Shown piece after piece: positions 26,968-36,812 of a DNA stretch of 64,000 nt. A program made the position numbers and the translations under genes. Within the stretch, counting starts at the first letter, position 1; the number at the start of each line of letters is the position of its first letter. This stretch comes from an uncultured Mollicutes bacterium (GTDB lineage Bacteria > Bacillota_I > Bacilli_A > RFN20 > CAG-826), in the NCBI GenBank assembly GCA_900540365.1, contig UQFN01000008.1, forward strand, positions 1 through 64,000, written 5' to 3'. The notes under the pieces are model-generated. The model saw only the letters and a list, made by a program, of their open reading frames with translations. It was not told the origin of the DNA and searched no databases.

Positions 26968-29400
26968 CTATTTTACAACTTCACCGTTTTCGACAGTAGT
27001 TCTTCCAGTTGCAGCTTCCCATAATGCGTCATATGACCAAGTATAACCATCGTAATAAATCATACCATCATTAATGCTTGTATCAACGCCCCAGTTAAGG
27101 CAGAAACCACTTCTGTTATCACTACATAAGACTTGCATGAAGTCGATAGGTAACATTTGCATACCTGTAATTGCACCCATACCTAAGTCAAATTGACCTT
27201 GACCTAATGCATCATACATAGCATCTGCATCACTTCCAGCAACAGTATTGTTAATAACAAGTTGGACGCGAGGATCAACACTATTAAATGCTTTAGTCAT
27301 ATATTCAGTAATAGGTTTACCCATACTATTCATTGAACTTTCACTCATCCATTTACCACTAATTGTAATAATTGTTGGATTTTCTTTAGTTCCATAAGTT
27401 AAATTACCAGCTTCAACTTCTTCTTGGATAGCAAGTTTAAATAGCGTTTTAGCAGCATCTAAACTGTAACCATGAGTTGTTGGATATCTATCTTTTAAAG
27501 CAGACTTATGACCATCTGTTTCATTATAGATATTGTCAGGATTATTGAAGTAATATGCTTCACTTAAGTAATTTTGAGATGCACTAAAGTTTTGTGATTG
27601 AGCAAATTGAGCTCTATCAATTGAATAATATAAACCATCTAAGAAATGGGTATTAGACATGATAGTTTTAACATCCCAGTATTTGTCTAAAGGAGTTTTG
27701 AAAATTTGACCATCAACACCAAATAATTGTTCCCATAAGTCAGCATTACATGCATTGACATTTACTTTCCAAGTTGTTGTTTCAGGAATTTCTGTAGTTC
27801 TTGGATCATCTTTATAATTAACTAATAAATCACCTGGAATTGAACAGCTATCAAGTTTTCCAGCTAAGAATTCATTAAATGCGGCTTTGTTATCTTGTTT
27901 AGCAGCAGGAAGAACTGCAACATGGTATCCTTCAATTTTGTTCATATCAGGATAAGTAGTTCTTTCAATCCAGTTAGGATTTAATTTATAAGTAATTAAT
28001 TTATCCTTTTCATAGTATTCAAGAGTATAAACACCAAGTGATAAAGTTGTATCAACTGGAGTTAATGAACCATTTTCACTAAAACGTCCATATAATTGAG
28101 CACCATTATTAAGTCCATCAGTTCCATCAGTAGCATTTAAATCATCAATGAAATCCATTGGAATTGGTTGCCATAATTCACTACTTAAATTACTATCAAT
28201 ACCATCAATTTTTAAAGGTAATGTGAAGTCATATTCAACATATGAACCTTTTTCATCTGTACCAATTTTTACTCCAACTAATTTATTAAATAATTCTTCA
28301 TTATAACCATTAGCAGTTTGATTGTAATATTCAGTGGAACCAACGATTGGACGAGCATAAGTTTCACTAATCATTTCAGCACCACGGAATAATTGGTTAG
28401 ATTGAGTTAATAATAATTTAAATGGAGTGAGGTAGTCTTCAAGTTTAACTTCACGACCATTATATTTTGCAAAAGTAGGATTTTTACTATTTGTTGAATA
28501 TTTTAATCCATCTGCTCCAGTTTTAACATAAGCCTTGAACTTAGTTGCGGTTGGTTCAGCATCACTTGAAGGATCAAGAGCTACTACACCACCCTCATCT
28601 AATTCATATTTAGCTAAAACAGCATACTTTTCGTAGTCTGTTTTGTTTTCATTTAACTTATAACCATATAAACCACTAGTAATGTAACTTGTTAAATCAC
28701 TAACATCATTACCTTCTGAATCCCAACCATTAAGATCATGTGGATCGTTTGCAACATATGTATGGTAATACATTTTATAGTTTGCATTTGTTTCAGCAGC
28801 AAGTGGAGCAGTTAAAGTTCCGTATTGTTGAATTCCAAAACCATAACCAGTGATGTAATTTTCAACACCTTTTTGAACTCTTTCATTATACATTACATAT
28901 TGTCCATCTCCACAAAATGGAAGACCAGTTAAATATGTATCTTGAGCATATCTTTCAAGTTTTCCTAAAATATTAGCTCTTTCCTGCCAAGTTAAACCAA
29001 CATAACTTTTTGTTCCAGTAAATCCTTGTCCTTCAACAGTAATTTTAATACTATCAACTGCACCGCTAGTAATATCTTGAGCAACTAAATAAGTTACACC
29101 AGGTTGAAGGCATCTAAATCCTCCAGTAATTGGATCAACAGCTAAAACATCAGTATTTTGTGAGAAGTAATCCATGTTTAATGCGTTTTCATCCATATCG
29201 ACGAAATTACTTAAAACTACGCTACCAGTTTCATTAACATTGAAAGTATAATTTCCATCTGAAGTAGCAAGTTCAAATGTAGGATAAACTTCGGTTTCAC
29301 CGCCAGGATTTCCACCGCCTCCACCTTTATTACAGGAAGCAAGAAGACCTAGCATACCGACGACACTAACTATTGAAAGAATTTTTATCTTGTTTTTCAT
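26968..29400 (-). CDS. oppA: Oligopeptide-binding lipoprotein OppA (family 5), extended
   Basis: This 810-residue lipoprotein (GLLASC, followed by a Gly-rich linker) is a family 5 peptide-binding protein. Residues ~40-125 form a Big/Ig-like domain (YTFNVNETGSVVLSNFVD, DITSGAVDSIKITVEG) not found in ordinary OppA. The binding domain follows, with recognisable stretches such as MSNTHFLDGLYYSIDRAQFA and YSLDAAKTLFKLA. Typical OppA is ~550 residues, so both the N-terminal domain and internal insertions are extra. The start follows AAGGAGG. It leads the opp operon. Confidence 0.88.
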   Translation of the reverse strand: MKNKIKILSIVSVVGMLGLLASCNKGGGGGNPGGETEVYPTFELATSDGNYTFNVNETGSVVLSNFVDMDENALNMDYFSQNTDVLAVDPITGGFRCLQPGVTYLVAQDITSGAVDSIKITVEGQGFTGTKSYVGLTWQERANILGKLERYAQDTYLTGLPFCGDGQYVMYNERVQKGVENYITGYGFGIQQYGTLTAPLAAETNANYKMYYHTYVANDPHDLNGWDSEGNDVSDLTSYITSGLYGYKLNENKTDYEKYAVLAKYELDEGGVVALDPSSDAEPTATKFKAYVKTGADGLKYSTNSKNPTFAKYNGREVKLEDYLTPFKLLLTQSNQLFRGAEMISETYARPIVGSTEYYNQTANGYNEELFNKLVGVKIGTDEKGSYVEYDFTLPLKIDGIDSNLSSELWQPIPMDFIDDLNATDGTDGLNNGAQLYGRFSENGSLTPVDTTLSLGVYTLEYYEKDKLITYKLNPNWIERTTYPDMNKIEGYHVAVLPAAKQDNKAAFNEFLAGKLDSCSIPGDLLVNYKDDPRTTEIPETTTWKVNVNACNADLWEQLFGVDGQIFKTPLDKYWDVKTIMSNTHFLDGLYYSIDRAQFAQSQNFSASQNYLSEAYYFNNPDNIYNETDGHKSALKDRYPTTHGYSLDAAKTLFKLAIQEEVEAGNLTYGTKENPTIITISGKWMSESSMNSMGKPITEYMTKAFNSVDPRVQLVINNTVAGSDADAMYDALGQGQFDLGMGAITGMQMLPIDFMQVLCSDNRSGFCLNWGVDTSINDGMIYYDGYTWSYDALWEAATGRTTVENGEVVK

Positions 29401-29550
29401 AATTTTCCTCCTTGTTAAATATACGACTACTTATGAAACAAATCATAAATATTCATAATTATATATTAATATATATAATTTTAATCAATAAAAAATAATC
29501 TTAATATTTCATTAATAAAAAGCATATATTAAAGAAAATATCAGCATTTT

Positions 29551-29985
29551 TTAAAAAGTACATTTATAAATTATAAATAAAATAATTGCTGTTATTAAAA
29601 AGATAAAACTAGCAATATAATAAGCAATAAAGTTAAATTTATTTGTTTTTCTACTTGGAGCTTTTCGATCTTTATAATCTATTAAATCTTTATATTTTCT
29701 TTTTGCACCTTTTCCCCACGAAGAAATCATATTTGTGACACTATATCCTAAAGCATCAAAAGTACCTTGATTTAATATTATTTGATAACTTCCAAGAAAA
29801 AAGAAAATAGCAAAGGCTCCAAAACTTCCATTACATCCATCAATAATTGTTCTTTCATTTATAAAATAAATAAATAATGTAAAACCAACACCAAACAAAG
29901 CAAGGACTAATAAAACTAGTCCTTGCTTTTTAAAATTATAATTTGAAAGAAAATTATTTATGTATACCTTTAAGTTTTTTAACAT
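29551..29985 (-). CDS. Small membrane protein, probably DUF3899 family
   Basis: The protein has 144 residues with helices at about 21-41, 57-75 and 117-140. The loop after helix 2 (LGYSVTNMISSWGKGAKRKYKDLIDYKDRK) resembles DUF3899 proteins of Bacillota, whose function is unknown. The first ATG overlaps the upstream protease gene by 32 bp and has no ribosome site, so translation is probably coupled or the true start is elsewhere. A perfect 13-bp hairpin lies within its codons for the first helix. Confidence 0.6.
   Translation of the reverse strand: MLKNLKVYINNFLSNYNFKKQGLVLLVLALFGVGFTLFIYFINERTIIDGCNGSFGAFAIFFFLGSYQIILNQGTFDALGYSVTNMISSWGKGAKRKYKDLIDYKDRKAPSRKTNKFNFIAYYIASFIFLITAIILFIIYKCTF
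29897..29929 (-). promoter_or_regulatory. Perfect 13-bp hairpin inside a coding region
   Basis: AAAGCAAGGACTA (29897-29909) and TAGTCCTTGCTTT (29917-29929) are perfect inverted repeats with a 7-nt loop. The hairpin begins 25 bp after the protease stop and encodes part of the DUF3899-like first helix. On the plus strand five T follow; on the minus strand only TTTG-TTTGG. Confidence 0.7.
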
Positions 29986-32900
29986 AAATTAAGATGCCAA
30001 GCGTAATAAGACTTACTCCGACTGCTCCTCCAACAACACCACCAACAATAGCTGCTGTATTGTCATTACTTGGTGTAGTAGGTTCTTCAGGAGTTATAGG
30101 TTCATCTGGATTATCTGGTTCTTCTTTACCATTAAAATTAAATGTAATGCTAACGTCACCACTTTGAGTAACATAACTTAAAGTTGTTCCATTAAGTTCA
30201 GTTACAACAGCGGTATCAACACCATTAACCTTTTCAGTAGCAGAAACAACTACATCAGTAGCATTAAATGGTAAGAATAATAAGACTTTATAACCTCCTG
30301 CAGTACTAATATCAGTCTCATTACCACGAGCATCGTTAATTACAGTTTGATAACGATTAGTAAATGTATTAGATGTTTCATCAACAGTACCTTTAGTTAC
30401 CTTAAAGACAACATTATAACCAAGTACTAAACCATTATGTTCGACTGCATATCCATCTTCAATATCTTTTGTATTAAATAATTGTGTAGTTTTTAGACCA
30501 ACTGAATTTTCGAGTTCAAGTAATATTTTCTTTCTTGAAGTGTAATCAGAAATATTTAAGTTAATAAATTTTCCATTAGAATCGCTTTGAATTGTAACTT
30601 CTTCATAGTTAGCAACAGCGCTAATTACATTATCTTCAAGATCAATTCTTAATACACGTGCATTTGTTTCACCGCTTAAATTTCTATCAACAACTTTTGG
30701 TGCACTTGCTTCGCCATCAACAATATTAAGTGTGTAAGTTTTAACTACAGTACTTCCATAAGTTGTGTTGTAAGTAAATTCAAGAGTATATAATCCTTCA
30801 GCATATAATAAATTACCAGTATTACCTCTTAAAGCAATTGTTGTATATGCTTTAGATGCTTCTGAATCAGTTCCTGGAGAAGCAAATATAGATTTTAATA
30901 AACGACCAGTAGTCATATTATATGTTCCGTTATCACTATAATTTGACATTCTAGTCGAATATACTGTTTGATTATTACTTTGTTTAATTAATTTAACAGT
31001 ATTAGCTGTAACACTTCTATAAACATATTGTTGAATAAGAAGATTACTGCTTAAACCTTTTAGACCAACAGTGATTGAAGCACTTGTCTTATCATAAATT
31101 GCTTTTGTACCACCAGCGGCAACAGGATTTGATTCTCCTGAAGCAAATTTTTGAATATCTGAAGTTGTAAAAGCACTATCAGAAGTGACAATCATCGATG
31201 TAAAATCAGCATTTGGACGTGATTTGAATGTATAATAAGCATCATTTAATAAATCACTACCATATAACTTGTTATCTTTTTGTTCAAATTCAAATGGTTC
31301 TACTGGTGTAGCTTGAGCATAATCACCATAATAACCTAAGAATGGGATAGAAAGAGTTATTTCATTACTACTATCTTTAGGAGTAAAAATAACATAACCT
31401 TCTAAATATGTTCCTTGATCAAATTCTTTTAAAATTTCTTTTGAATTTTCACTAATATTGTAATCGAAACTAATTGAATTTTCTCCTGGAAGAATTGTTA
31501 CATCTTTAGTAAATTCTTCTAATTTTTGATCAAATAAAGTTGCATAAGATTTATCAGAAGATAAAGCTGGAGCTTGAACATATAAAGTTGCAGTATATTC
31601 TTCACTTTCAGTTGATTCATTTATAGTTTTAACGTCAAAGTTTAATCTTCCAACTTTAACATCATCATTATTTTGTAATTCAATTTTAGCTTTATTTCTA
31701 ACGCCCTCTAAATAAATTTCAGTATCAATTGCATGAGCAACATTTGGTAATCCTGCACCTTGTTTTCTTGGAGAATAAAATCCAGTTGTAACTCCGCCAA
31801 CAACTTGTGTTAATGGGGTAGCTGTAGATTGAATTCTTCTTTCAAGTGTTAATTGATATTCTTGACGTTCTTCATCAGTAGTAAAATCACCATTACTTAA
31901 AACGTTAGCAACAACTCCGGCATAGTTAGGAGCAGCCATACTAGTTCCATCCATATATACATATTTTGTATCTGAACCTTTTGGATAATAAGTTGCACCC
32001 CAAATACTTTCTCCAGGAGTAATAATATCAGGATTAAGTCTTAAATCCCAAGTGACTCCATCGCTAGAAAAACCACTGACTTTTTGTCTATAAGCAGTAG
32101 CATCTTTTAATGATGTATCAGCTTGCAATCTACTACTAGCAACAATAGTTGCATAAGAAGAGTTAGCATAACTTCCTATAATACCAAGTTCAGCTTGATC
32201 GGTTGGTAAATTTGGATATAATCCATAGTTTGATGATTGATCATTATCTTTTAAATAATTACCTCTTCCTTCATTACCAGCACTAACAGCAAATTGAACA
32301 CCTCTTTCAGATAATTTTTGGAAAGCTCTAAAAGCACTTGAATATGTTGTTTCGTCCTTGCCATCTTCAGCAGCTCTATCGCTAGGTTCATCCCATAAAG
32401 AAGAACCAAGAGACATATTAACAACATCAACTCCAATTTTAGCGCAATCATTTAAAGCACGTAAAACTGTTCCATCACTAGCTCCTGAACCACTATCAGG
32501 AAACACTTTCATAAGAGCAAGTTGAGCATTTGGAGCGATACCTTTATAAGGTCCATTTGCTGCAGCAATAGAAGAAACATGGATACCATGGTTTTCTTTA
32601 ACATTTAATACATCATTATCACTATTAGCATAGTCATAGTAGAAAGGAACTTTATTATTGTAATAAAGTTGTTTATCAAAATCTCCTTTTGCATTTAAAG
32701 AATTTCCTGTAACCATTGCTTTCATCTCAGCTTTAGTATATTTAACTTGATCATCGCTTAAATCAACTAATGCTTCATGATCTAATTGGAAAGAGTTATC
32801 TAAAACAGCAATTAAAGTTCCTTCACCATCTTTAGTATTTTCTTCTTTTACGTTCATTTCGATACGTGAATAGTTTTTATCTGGACCAGTTGCTAAATCA

Positions 32901-33289
32901 GGATTAAAGCTTCCTGCATTTGGATCAGATTCACCTGAAGATGTAGTTACTTCTGCAGGTTGATAATATCTTTCTTTGCTAGCAAATTCGACAGTTTTAA
33001 GATTTTGAATATAGTAAATATCATTAGAATTAACTTTTAAAATTATGTAATTTGCAAGTTCGTCTAATGTAAAATCTACAGAATAATTTGTAGTAACTTT
33101 ACTATTTAGTTCTTGATAAAATAAACTTCTTACTTCTTTTCTTGCTTCTTTAGATTCACCATAAAGATCTTTTAATTCAACAATAACGGTTGTATCTCTA
33201 ACAGGTAATTCTAAATTGACATTATTTAAGAAGCCTATTCCTAAAAAAACTGAAGAAAAAGCTATGAACCATAAACCTTTTTTATTCAT
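29954..33289 (-). CDS. Membrane-anchored subtilisin-like (S8) surface protease
   Basis: The 1111-residue protein has a signal peptide, a propeptide-like region (~30-110) and an S8 catalytic domain with the triad Asp164 (LIAVLDNSFQLDH), His234 (NHGIHVSSIAA) and Ser ~448 (DGTSMAAPNYAG), plus the oxyanion Asn in FAVSAGNEG. Long Fn3/Ig-like C-terminal regions resemble C5a-peptidase or lactocepin-type enzymes. It ends with a Pro-rich spacer, a membrane helix (AAIVGGVVGGAVGVSLITLG) and a Lys-rich tail rather than LPxTG. It probably cuts extracellular proteins whose peptides could feed the adjacent Opp importer (inference). The start follows AGGAGG. Confidence 0.93.
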   Translation of the reverse strand: MNKKGLWFIAFSSVFLGIGFLNNVNLELPVRDTTVIVELKDLYGESKEARKEVRSLFYQELNSKVTTNYSVDFTLDELANYIILKVNSNDIYYIQNLKTVEFASKERYYQPAEVTTSSGESDPNAGSFNPDLATGPDKNYSRIEMNVKEENTKDGEGTLIAVLDNSFQLDHEALVDLSDDQVKYTKAEMKAMVTGNSLNAKGDFDKQLYYNNKVPFYYDYANSDNDVLNVKENHGIHVSSIAAANGPYKGIAPNAQLALMKVFPDSGSGASDGTVLRALNDCAKIGVDVVNMSLGSSLWDEPSDRAAEDGKDETTYSSAFRAFQKLSERGVQFAVSAGNEGRGNYLKDNDQSSNYGLYPNLPTDQAELGIIGSYANSSYATIVASSRLQADTSLKDATAYRQKVSGFSSDGVTWDLRLNPDIITPGESIWGATYYPKGSDTKYVYMDGTSMAAPNYAGVVANVLSNGDFTTDEERQEYQLTLERRIQSTATPLTQVVGGVTTGFYSPRKQGAGLPNVAHAIDTEIYLEGVRNKAKIELQNNDDVKVGRLNFDVKTINESTESEEYTATLYVQAPALSSDKSYATLFDQKLEEFTKDVTILPGENSISFDYNISENSKEILKEFDQGTYLEGYVIFTPKDSSNEITLSIPFLGYYGDYAQATPVEPFEFEQKDNKLYGSDLLNDAYYTFKSRPNADFTSMIVTSDSAFTTSDIQKFASGESNPVAAGGTKAIYDKTSASITVGLKGLSSNLLIQQYVYRSVTANTVKLIKQSNNQTVYSTRMSNYSDNGTYNMTTGRLLKSIFASPGTDSEASKAYTTIALRGNTGNLLYAEGLYTLEFTYNTTYGSTVVKTYTLNIVDGEASAPKVVDRNLSGETNARVLRIDLEDNVISAVANYEEVTIQSDSNGKFINLNISDYTSRKKILLELENSVGLKTTQLFNTKDIEDGYAVEHNGLVLGYNVVFKVTKGTVDETSNTFTNRYQTVINDARGNETDISTAGGYKVLLFLPFNATDVVVSATEKVNGVDTAVVTELNGTTLSYVTQSGDVSITFNFNGKEEPDNPDEPITPEEPTTPSNDNTAAIVGGVVGGAVGVSLITLGILIYVKKLKGIHK

Positions 33290-33320
33290 TTTTTTCCTCC
33301 TTAATGTGTTTATTTAGTCA

Positions 33321-33350
33321 AAAAGGAAGTGAGATTAGTCACCTCCTTTT
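33321..33350 (-). terminator. Terminator between Big-domain lipoprotein and protease
   Basis: On the minus strand AAAAGGAGGTGA pairs with TCACTTCCTTTT (one mismatch), followed by TTTTG. The left arm includes a perfect anti-16S ribosome-binding sequence but no start codon follows at a usable distance. Confidence 0.7.
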
Positions 33351-33369
33351 AAATAACTAATAATATAAA

Positions 33370-35373
33370 TTATTTAACGACTGTTGTACCAACTTCAGAA
33401 ATTCTTAAGTTAACCACTAATACAGCAGTTCCTTCACCTTCACCAAAGCCAATAGCAACTGATTGAGCAGAGAAATCCATTGTATTAGCAGCAGCATCTA
33501 ATTTTAATGTATATTCTGAAGTATTTAATACGTTAGCGCCAGATGTAAATTTTAATCCAGCAAATACTGTAACCATATTTTCACTAGCAAGACCGATTAA
33601 TCCTACTGTACTTAAGACACCAGCAGCTTGAGTATCATCAATTGTATATGTGAGAGTACCATCTGATTTCTTAGAACTAGTTACGAATGCATCACTATAA
33701 CCATCCATATAATCATTTAATGTATAGAGCATATCATAGATACTTGAATATGTAGTTCCATCAGTTTTTGAAACAACATCACCAACAACAAATGATCCAC
33801 CTTCGTCTTTACCATATTCATGAACAAGACCATCTTCTCCAACAGTATAACCATAACTTAATGGTGTAGCAGCTCCATCATGACCGTTTAAGTAGCAAAG
33901 TGCTTCTCTATACATTGTTTCATCGTCAATGTAAGTTACACCAGTTTGATATGCTAAATCAATAAATTGTGATAATGTTGAAGGTAATTCACTAGCAACA
34001 AATGGTAAACCAGTATCATAGTTGATAATACCAAGCGAATATTGAACTTTATAATTTTTAGCCTCTTTAGCTGTTGCTAAGAAACTCATTTCAGCAGTTG
34101 CATCAGCAGGTAAAGGTTCATTAGAAGGATCATTAACAAATGCTTCTAAGTTTGTTTCAACAGTTGTACCAATACCAGTTAAAACATATGAATAGAGTTC
34201 CTCTTTAGTTTCATCTTGAGTATCGCTATTAATTGTAACACCAGTTAATTCAACTTTAACAACTTCAACTTCATTTAATACAGAAGGTAAAATTTTAATA
34301 TCGACGGCATCATAAAAATCACTAACATCTTGGAAGATTGTTCCGTAAACTAAAGTTGCATATAATGTATCACTTTGTACGTCAACACCAGTTCTAGCAA
34401 ATAAATATGGATCTTCACCTTCATTTTGAACAAGTTCAAAAGAATCTAAAACTGTTGAGTCAAATGGCATATTAACAAAATAATTGCTCCAATCTGAAGT
34501 ATTAGTTTGACTATAAGTGATTGTACTTACATCTGCTAAGCCTTCTTCAGTAAGACCACATGTAAAGAAATAACCATTAGCATTTCTTCCACCAACGAAT
34601 CTAATTGATCCACTAACTTCATCTGTAACTAAAACATTATAATTATCGTTGTGTAAACCTTTAGCAATTACTTTGCTGCCGTCTCCTCCTAAAACAAGAG
34701 CACTATAATTAGTTCCAATTCCAGTTAAAAGTTGTCTTACTTTTCCTTCGGTTTGAGAAACAACAGTACCTTCTAATTTTGCGGTATGATCGCTTCCTGG
34801 AACACTTAATTTAACTTCATAAGCACCAATAGCTTTAAATGTTAAAGTCTTTCCATCACTACCTAATTCAACAGTATCAGCAGTAACAACTTCTGCAACG
34901 AAATCGGCAGTAGCTGTAACAGGAGCTGTAACTGTAACTGAGACTAAATCATCAAGATTAACAGTTTGGCCAACCATAGCATAAGTTAAAGGTTGAACAT
35001 TGATACCTCCAACAACCGGAACAGCATTAAAAGTAACACTTACTTCTTTTCCTTCGCAAGCAACTTTAACTTCACATGCACCAACTCCGATTACTCTAAC
35101 TGAAGTACCAGTATCACCACCAACTTTTTGAAGTGTTGTTGTTGTAACGACTGTAACTGTAACCGTTTTTGTCTCGTCAGCTTTCCCGTCAAAACGAACA
35201 AGAGGTTTCAAATCAACGGTAGCACCATATTCTTGGTCTCCAACAGCTTCAACTGTTAATTCCCCAAAACTAGCTTGTTGTCCACAACCTGCTAAAGTAG
35301 TTAATGTAAGACCAACCGTTCCAAAAGCAAGAACAGAACTTAAAGCAAGTACACCTAAATTTCTTTTCTTCAT
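33370..35373 (-). CDS. Lipoprotein with Big-like repeats, unknown function
   Basis: This 667-residue lipoprotein (TTLAGC) begins with two or three bacterial Ig-like modules: TVEAVGDQEYGATVDLKP, PLTYAMVGQTVNLDDLVSV and SDGKTLTFKAIGAYEVKLSV show the repeated pattern of a short strand, a defined-set-of-values loop and a closing strand. The remaining ~430 residues are not recognised. A good ribosome site (AAAGGAG) precedes the start. It is upstream of the surface protease with a terminator between, so it is probably a separate unit with some read-through. Confidence 0.7.
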   Translation of the reverse strand: MKKRNLGVLALSSVLAFGTVGLTLTTLAGCGQQASFGELTVEAVGDQEYGATVDLKPLVRFDGKADETKTVTVTVVTTTTLQKVGGDTGTSVRVIGVGACEVKVACEGKEVSVTFNAVPVVGGINVQPLTYAMVGQTVNLDDLVSVTVTAPVTATADFVAEVVTADTVELGSDGKTLTFKAIGAYEVKLSVPGSDHTAKLEGTVVSQTEGKVRQLLTGIGTNYSALVLGGDGSKVIAKGLHNDNYNVLVTDEVSGSIRFVGGRNANGYFFTCGLTEEGLADVSTITYSQTNTSDWSNYFVNMPFDSTVLDSFELVQNEGEDPYLFARTGVDVQSDTLYATLVYGTIFQDVSDFYDAVDIKILPSVLNEVEVVKVELTGVTINSDTQDETKEELYSYVLTGIGTTVETNLEAFVNDPSNEPLPADATAEMSFLATAKEAKNYKVQYSLGIINYDTGLPFVASELPSTLSQFIDLAYQTGVTYIDDETMYREALCYLNGHDGAATPLSYGYTVGEDGLVHEYGKDEGGSFVVGDVVSKTDGTTYSSIYDMLYTLNDYMDGYSDAFVTSSKKSDGTLTYTIDDTQAAGVLSTVGLIGLASENMVTVFAGLKFTSGANVLNTSEYTLKLDAAANTMDFSAQSVAIGFGEGEGTAVLVVNLRISEVGTTVVK

Positions 35374-35552
35374 AAATTCTCCTTTCGAAATATAGATTTA
35401 TTTTAAAACATGATTATTTTTTGTAAAGTTTTTTTGATTTCCTTAATAAAATTGAAATTGTTTAGACCTTATCGACAAAAAGATATTTTTTAAAAATTAA
35501 TAATATTCTTAAATCAGATTTTTTTTAATTAAATTTGTCTAAAAATAATTAA

Positions 35553-35594
35553 AAAAGGCTTAAGTTTTTATTTTATTAATACTTTATAGCCTTT
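35553..35594 (-). terminator. Terminator after spx
   Basis: On the minus strand AAAGGCT (35588-35594) pairs with AGCCTTTT (35553-35560) around a long AT-rich loop, followed by further T residues. Confidence 0.6.
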
Positions 35595-35626
35595 CTTTTT
35601 CCTTAATTTAACTAATATTTAATAAA

Positions 35627-36076
35627 TTATCTAATTGATTTTAAGAAGTCTTGATAGTCTTTATTACAGCTTGGACAATCATCACAAGAAGAAAAGTGTG
35701 AACAATTTCTTTCTGCTACCCTTCTAGCTGCCGGAATAAAAGAACGTATTTCTTCTTCATTATATCCAACTTGAATTTTACGGTCATCAACCATAATAGG
35801 GCGCTTTAAGCAACTAGGATTTTTTTTAATAAATTCAATTAACTCATTCAAGGTCATTGAATCAATATCAACATTTCCTTCCTTAATAATATTACTTCTT
35901 TTTGAAATAATATCATCAGTACCATTTTCGCTCTTTTCTAAAATTTCTTTTAGTTCTTTAGGATTTAAAACACTTGTAAAAATATTTTTTTCAACATATT
36001 CAATATGTTGTTCATCAAACCATTTTTTCACTTTTTTGCAACTACTGCAACTTGGAGATGTATAAATCTTAATCAT
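35627..36076 (-). CDS. spx: Spx-family transcriptional regulator with Cys-rich tail
   Basis: The first ~130 residues match Spx, the RNA polymerase alpha-CTD-binding redox regulator: IYTSPSCSSCKKVKKWF with the redox CxxC, NIFTSVLNPKELKEIL, NGTDDIISKRS, LKRPIMVDDRKIQVGYNEEE. Spx normally ends near residue 131; here 18 more residues carry NCSHFSSCDDCPSCNKD, four Cys and one His that could bind zinc. The ATG at 36076 with AAGGAGG is used; a TTG just upstream is not needed. It follows a HAD phosphatase gene with a short gap. Confidence 0.93.
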   Translation of the reverse strand: MIKIYTSPSCSSCKKVKKWFDEQHIEYVEKNIFTSVLNPKELKEILEKSENGTDDIISKRSNIIKEGNVDIDSMTLNELIEFIKKNPSCLKRPIMVDDRKIQVGYNEEEIRSFIPAARRVAERNCSHFSSCDDCPSCNKDYQDFLKSIR

Positions 36077-36092
36077 CAAAATTCCTCCTTAT

Positions 36093-36737
36093 CTATTTTA
36101 TATAATTTAATATGTCTTGGAAATTATTAAGTTTTATGCAACTAAATTTATCTTGATCTTCTTTGTGACAATATCCATATGTTAGAAAAATCATATCCAT
36201 ATGTAAGTTCATTGCAGTTAAATAATCAGTATAACTATCTCCAGCATAAAGGCCTTCATAAGGACTTAAATTATTTTCTTTTAAAATTCTATTTAATAAT
36301 GTGACATCAGGCTTTACTTTATATCCTTCAACAAAGCCTTGAGTTTTTAAGATTTTAATGTCTTTTAATGAAGCATTGACAATTTTATTTAAAATATCAT
36401 TCGGTTTATTACTATATATAATGATTTTAATACCATCTTTATTTAGCTTTTTTAATGTTTTTATAACGCCTTTAAATGGAGGGGATATATATTGAGTTTC
36501 TTCATAGTATTTTAAAAATTCTTGATATTGTTTTTCTAATTCCTCATCAAAATCGCTTCGATGAGTTAATCTAAGAAAAAGTTTCCTTGCTCCATCACCT
36601 ATGAATTCTTTAACCTCGTCATAACTATATCGATATGGATAATTAAATTTTTCCATTAATAAATTACTAGCATTTGTTAAGCCTTTTAAGGTATCAAGCA
36701 AAGTCCCATCAAAATCAAAAATCACAAATTTCTTCAT
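36093..36737 (-). CDS. HAD family phosphatase (phosphoglycolate phosphatase-like)
   Basis: The 214-residue protein has HAD motif I FDFDGTLLDT, motif II IYSNKP, the motif III Lys in GYKVKPDV and motif IV GDSYTDYLTA, with a helical cap between motifs I and II. This is the PGP/Gph-like subfamily I arrangement; the substrate cannot be told. No ribosome site is visible before the ATG. It lies between htpG and spx, all on the minus strand. Confidence 0.85.
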   Translation of the reverse strand: MKKFVIFDFDGTLLDTLKGLTNASNLLMEKFNYPYRYSYDEVKEFIGDGARKLFLRLTHRSDFDEELEKQYQEFLKYYEETQYISPPFKGVIKTLKKLNKDGIKIIIYSNKPNDILNKIVNASLKDIKILKTQGFVEGYKVKPDVTLLNRILKENNLSPYEGLYAGDSYTDYLTAMNLHMDMIFLTYGYCHKEDQDKFSCIKLNNFQDILNYIK

Positions 36738-36782
36738 AGATAATTAATATCATTTTTATAACAAAAAAGCCACATTTTTATT

Positions 36783-36812
36783 AAAAAGCCTGCAAATCTA
36801 AGTTATTTATTT
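36783..36812. repeat. Dispersed motif, GCCTGCAAATCTAAG form
   Basis: AAAAAGCCTGCAAATCTAAG followed by TTATTTATTT overlaps the end of htpG. It is similar to the reverse of 12690-12711 and to 20361-20380. Confidence 0.4.

Noticed and set aside
33339..33350. Perfect ribosome-binding sequence AAAGGAGGTGA on the minus strand
   Set aside because: It is the arm of a terminator hairpin, and no start codon follows at a suitable distance.
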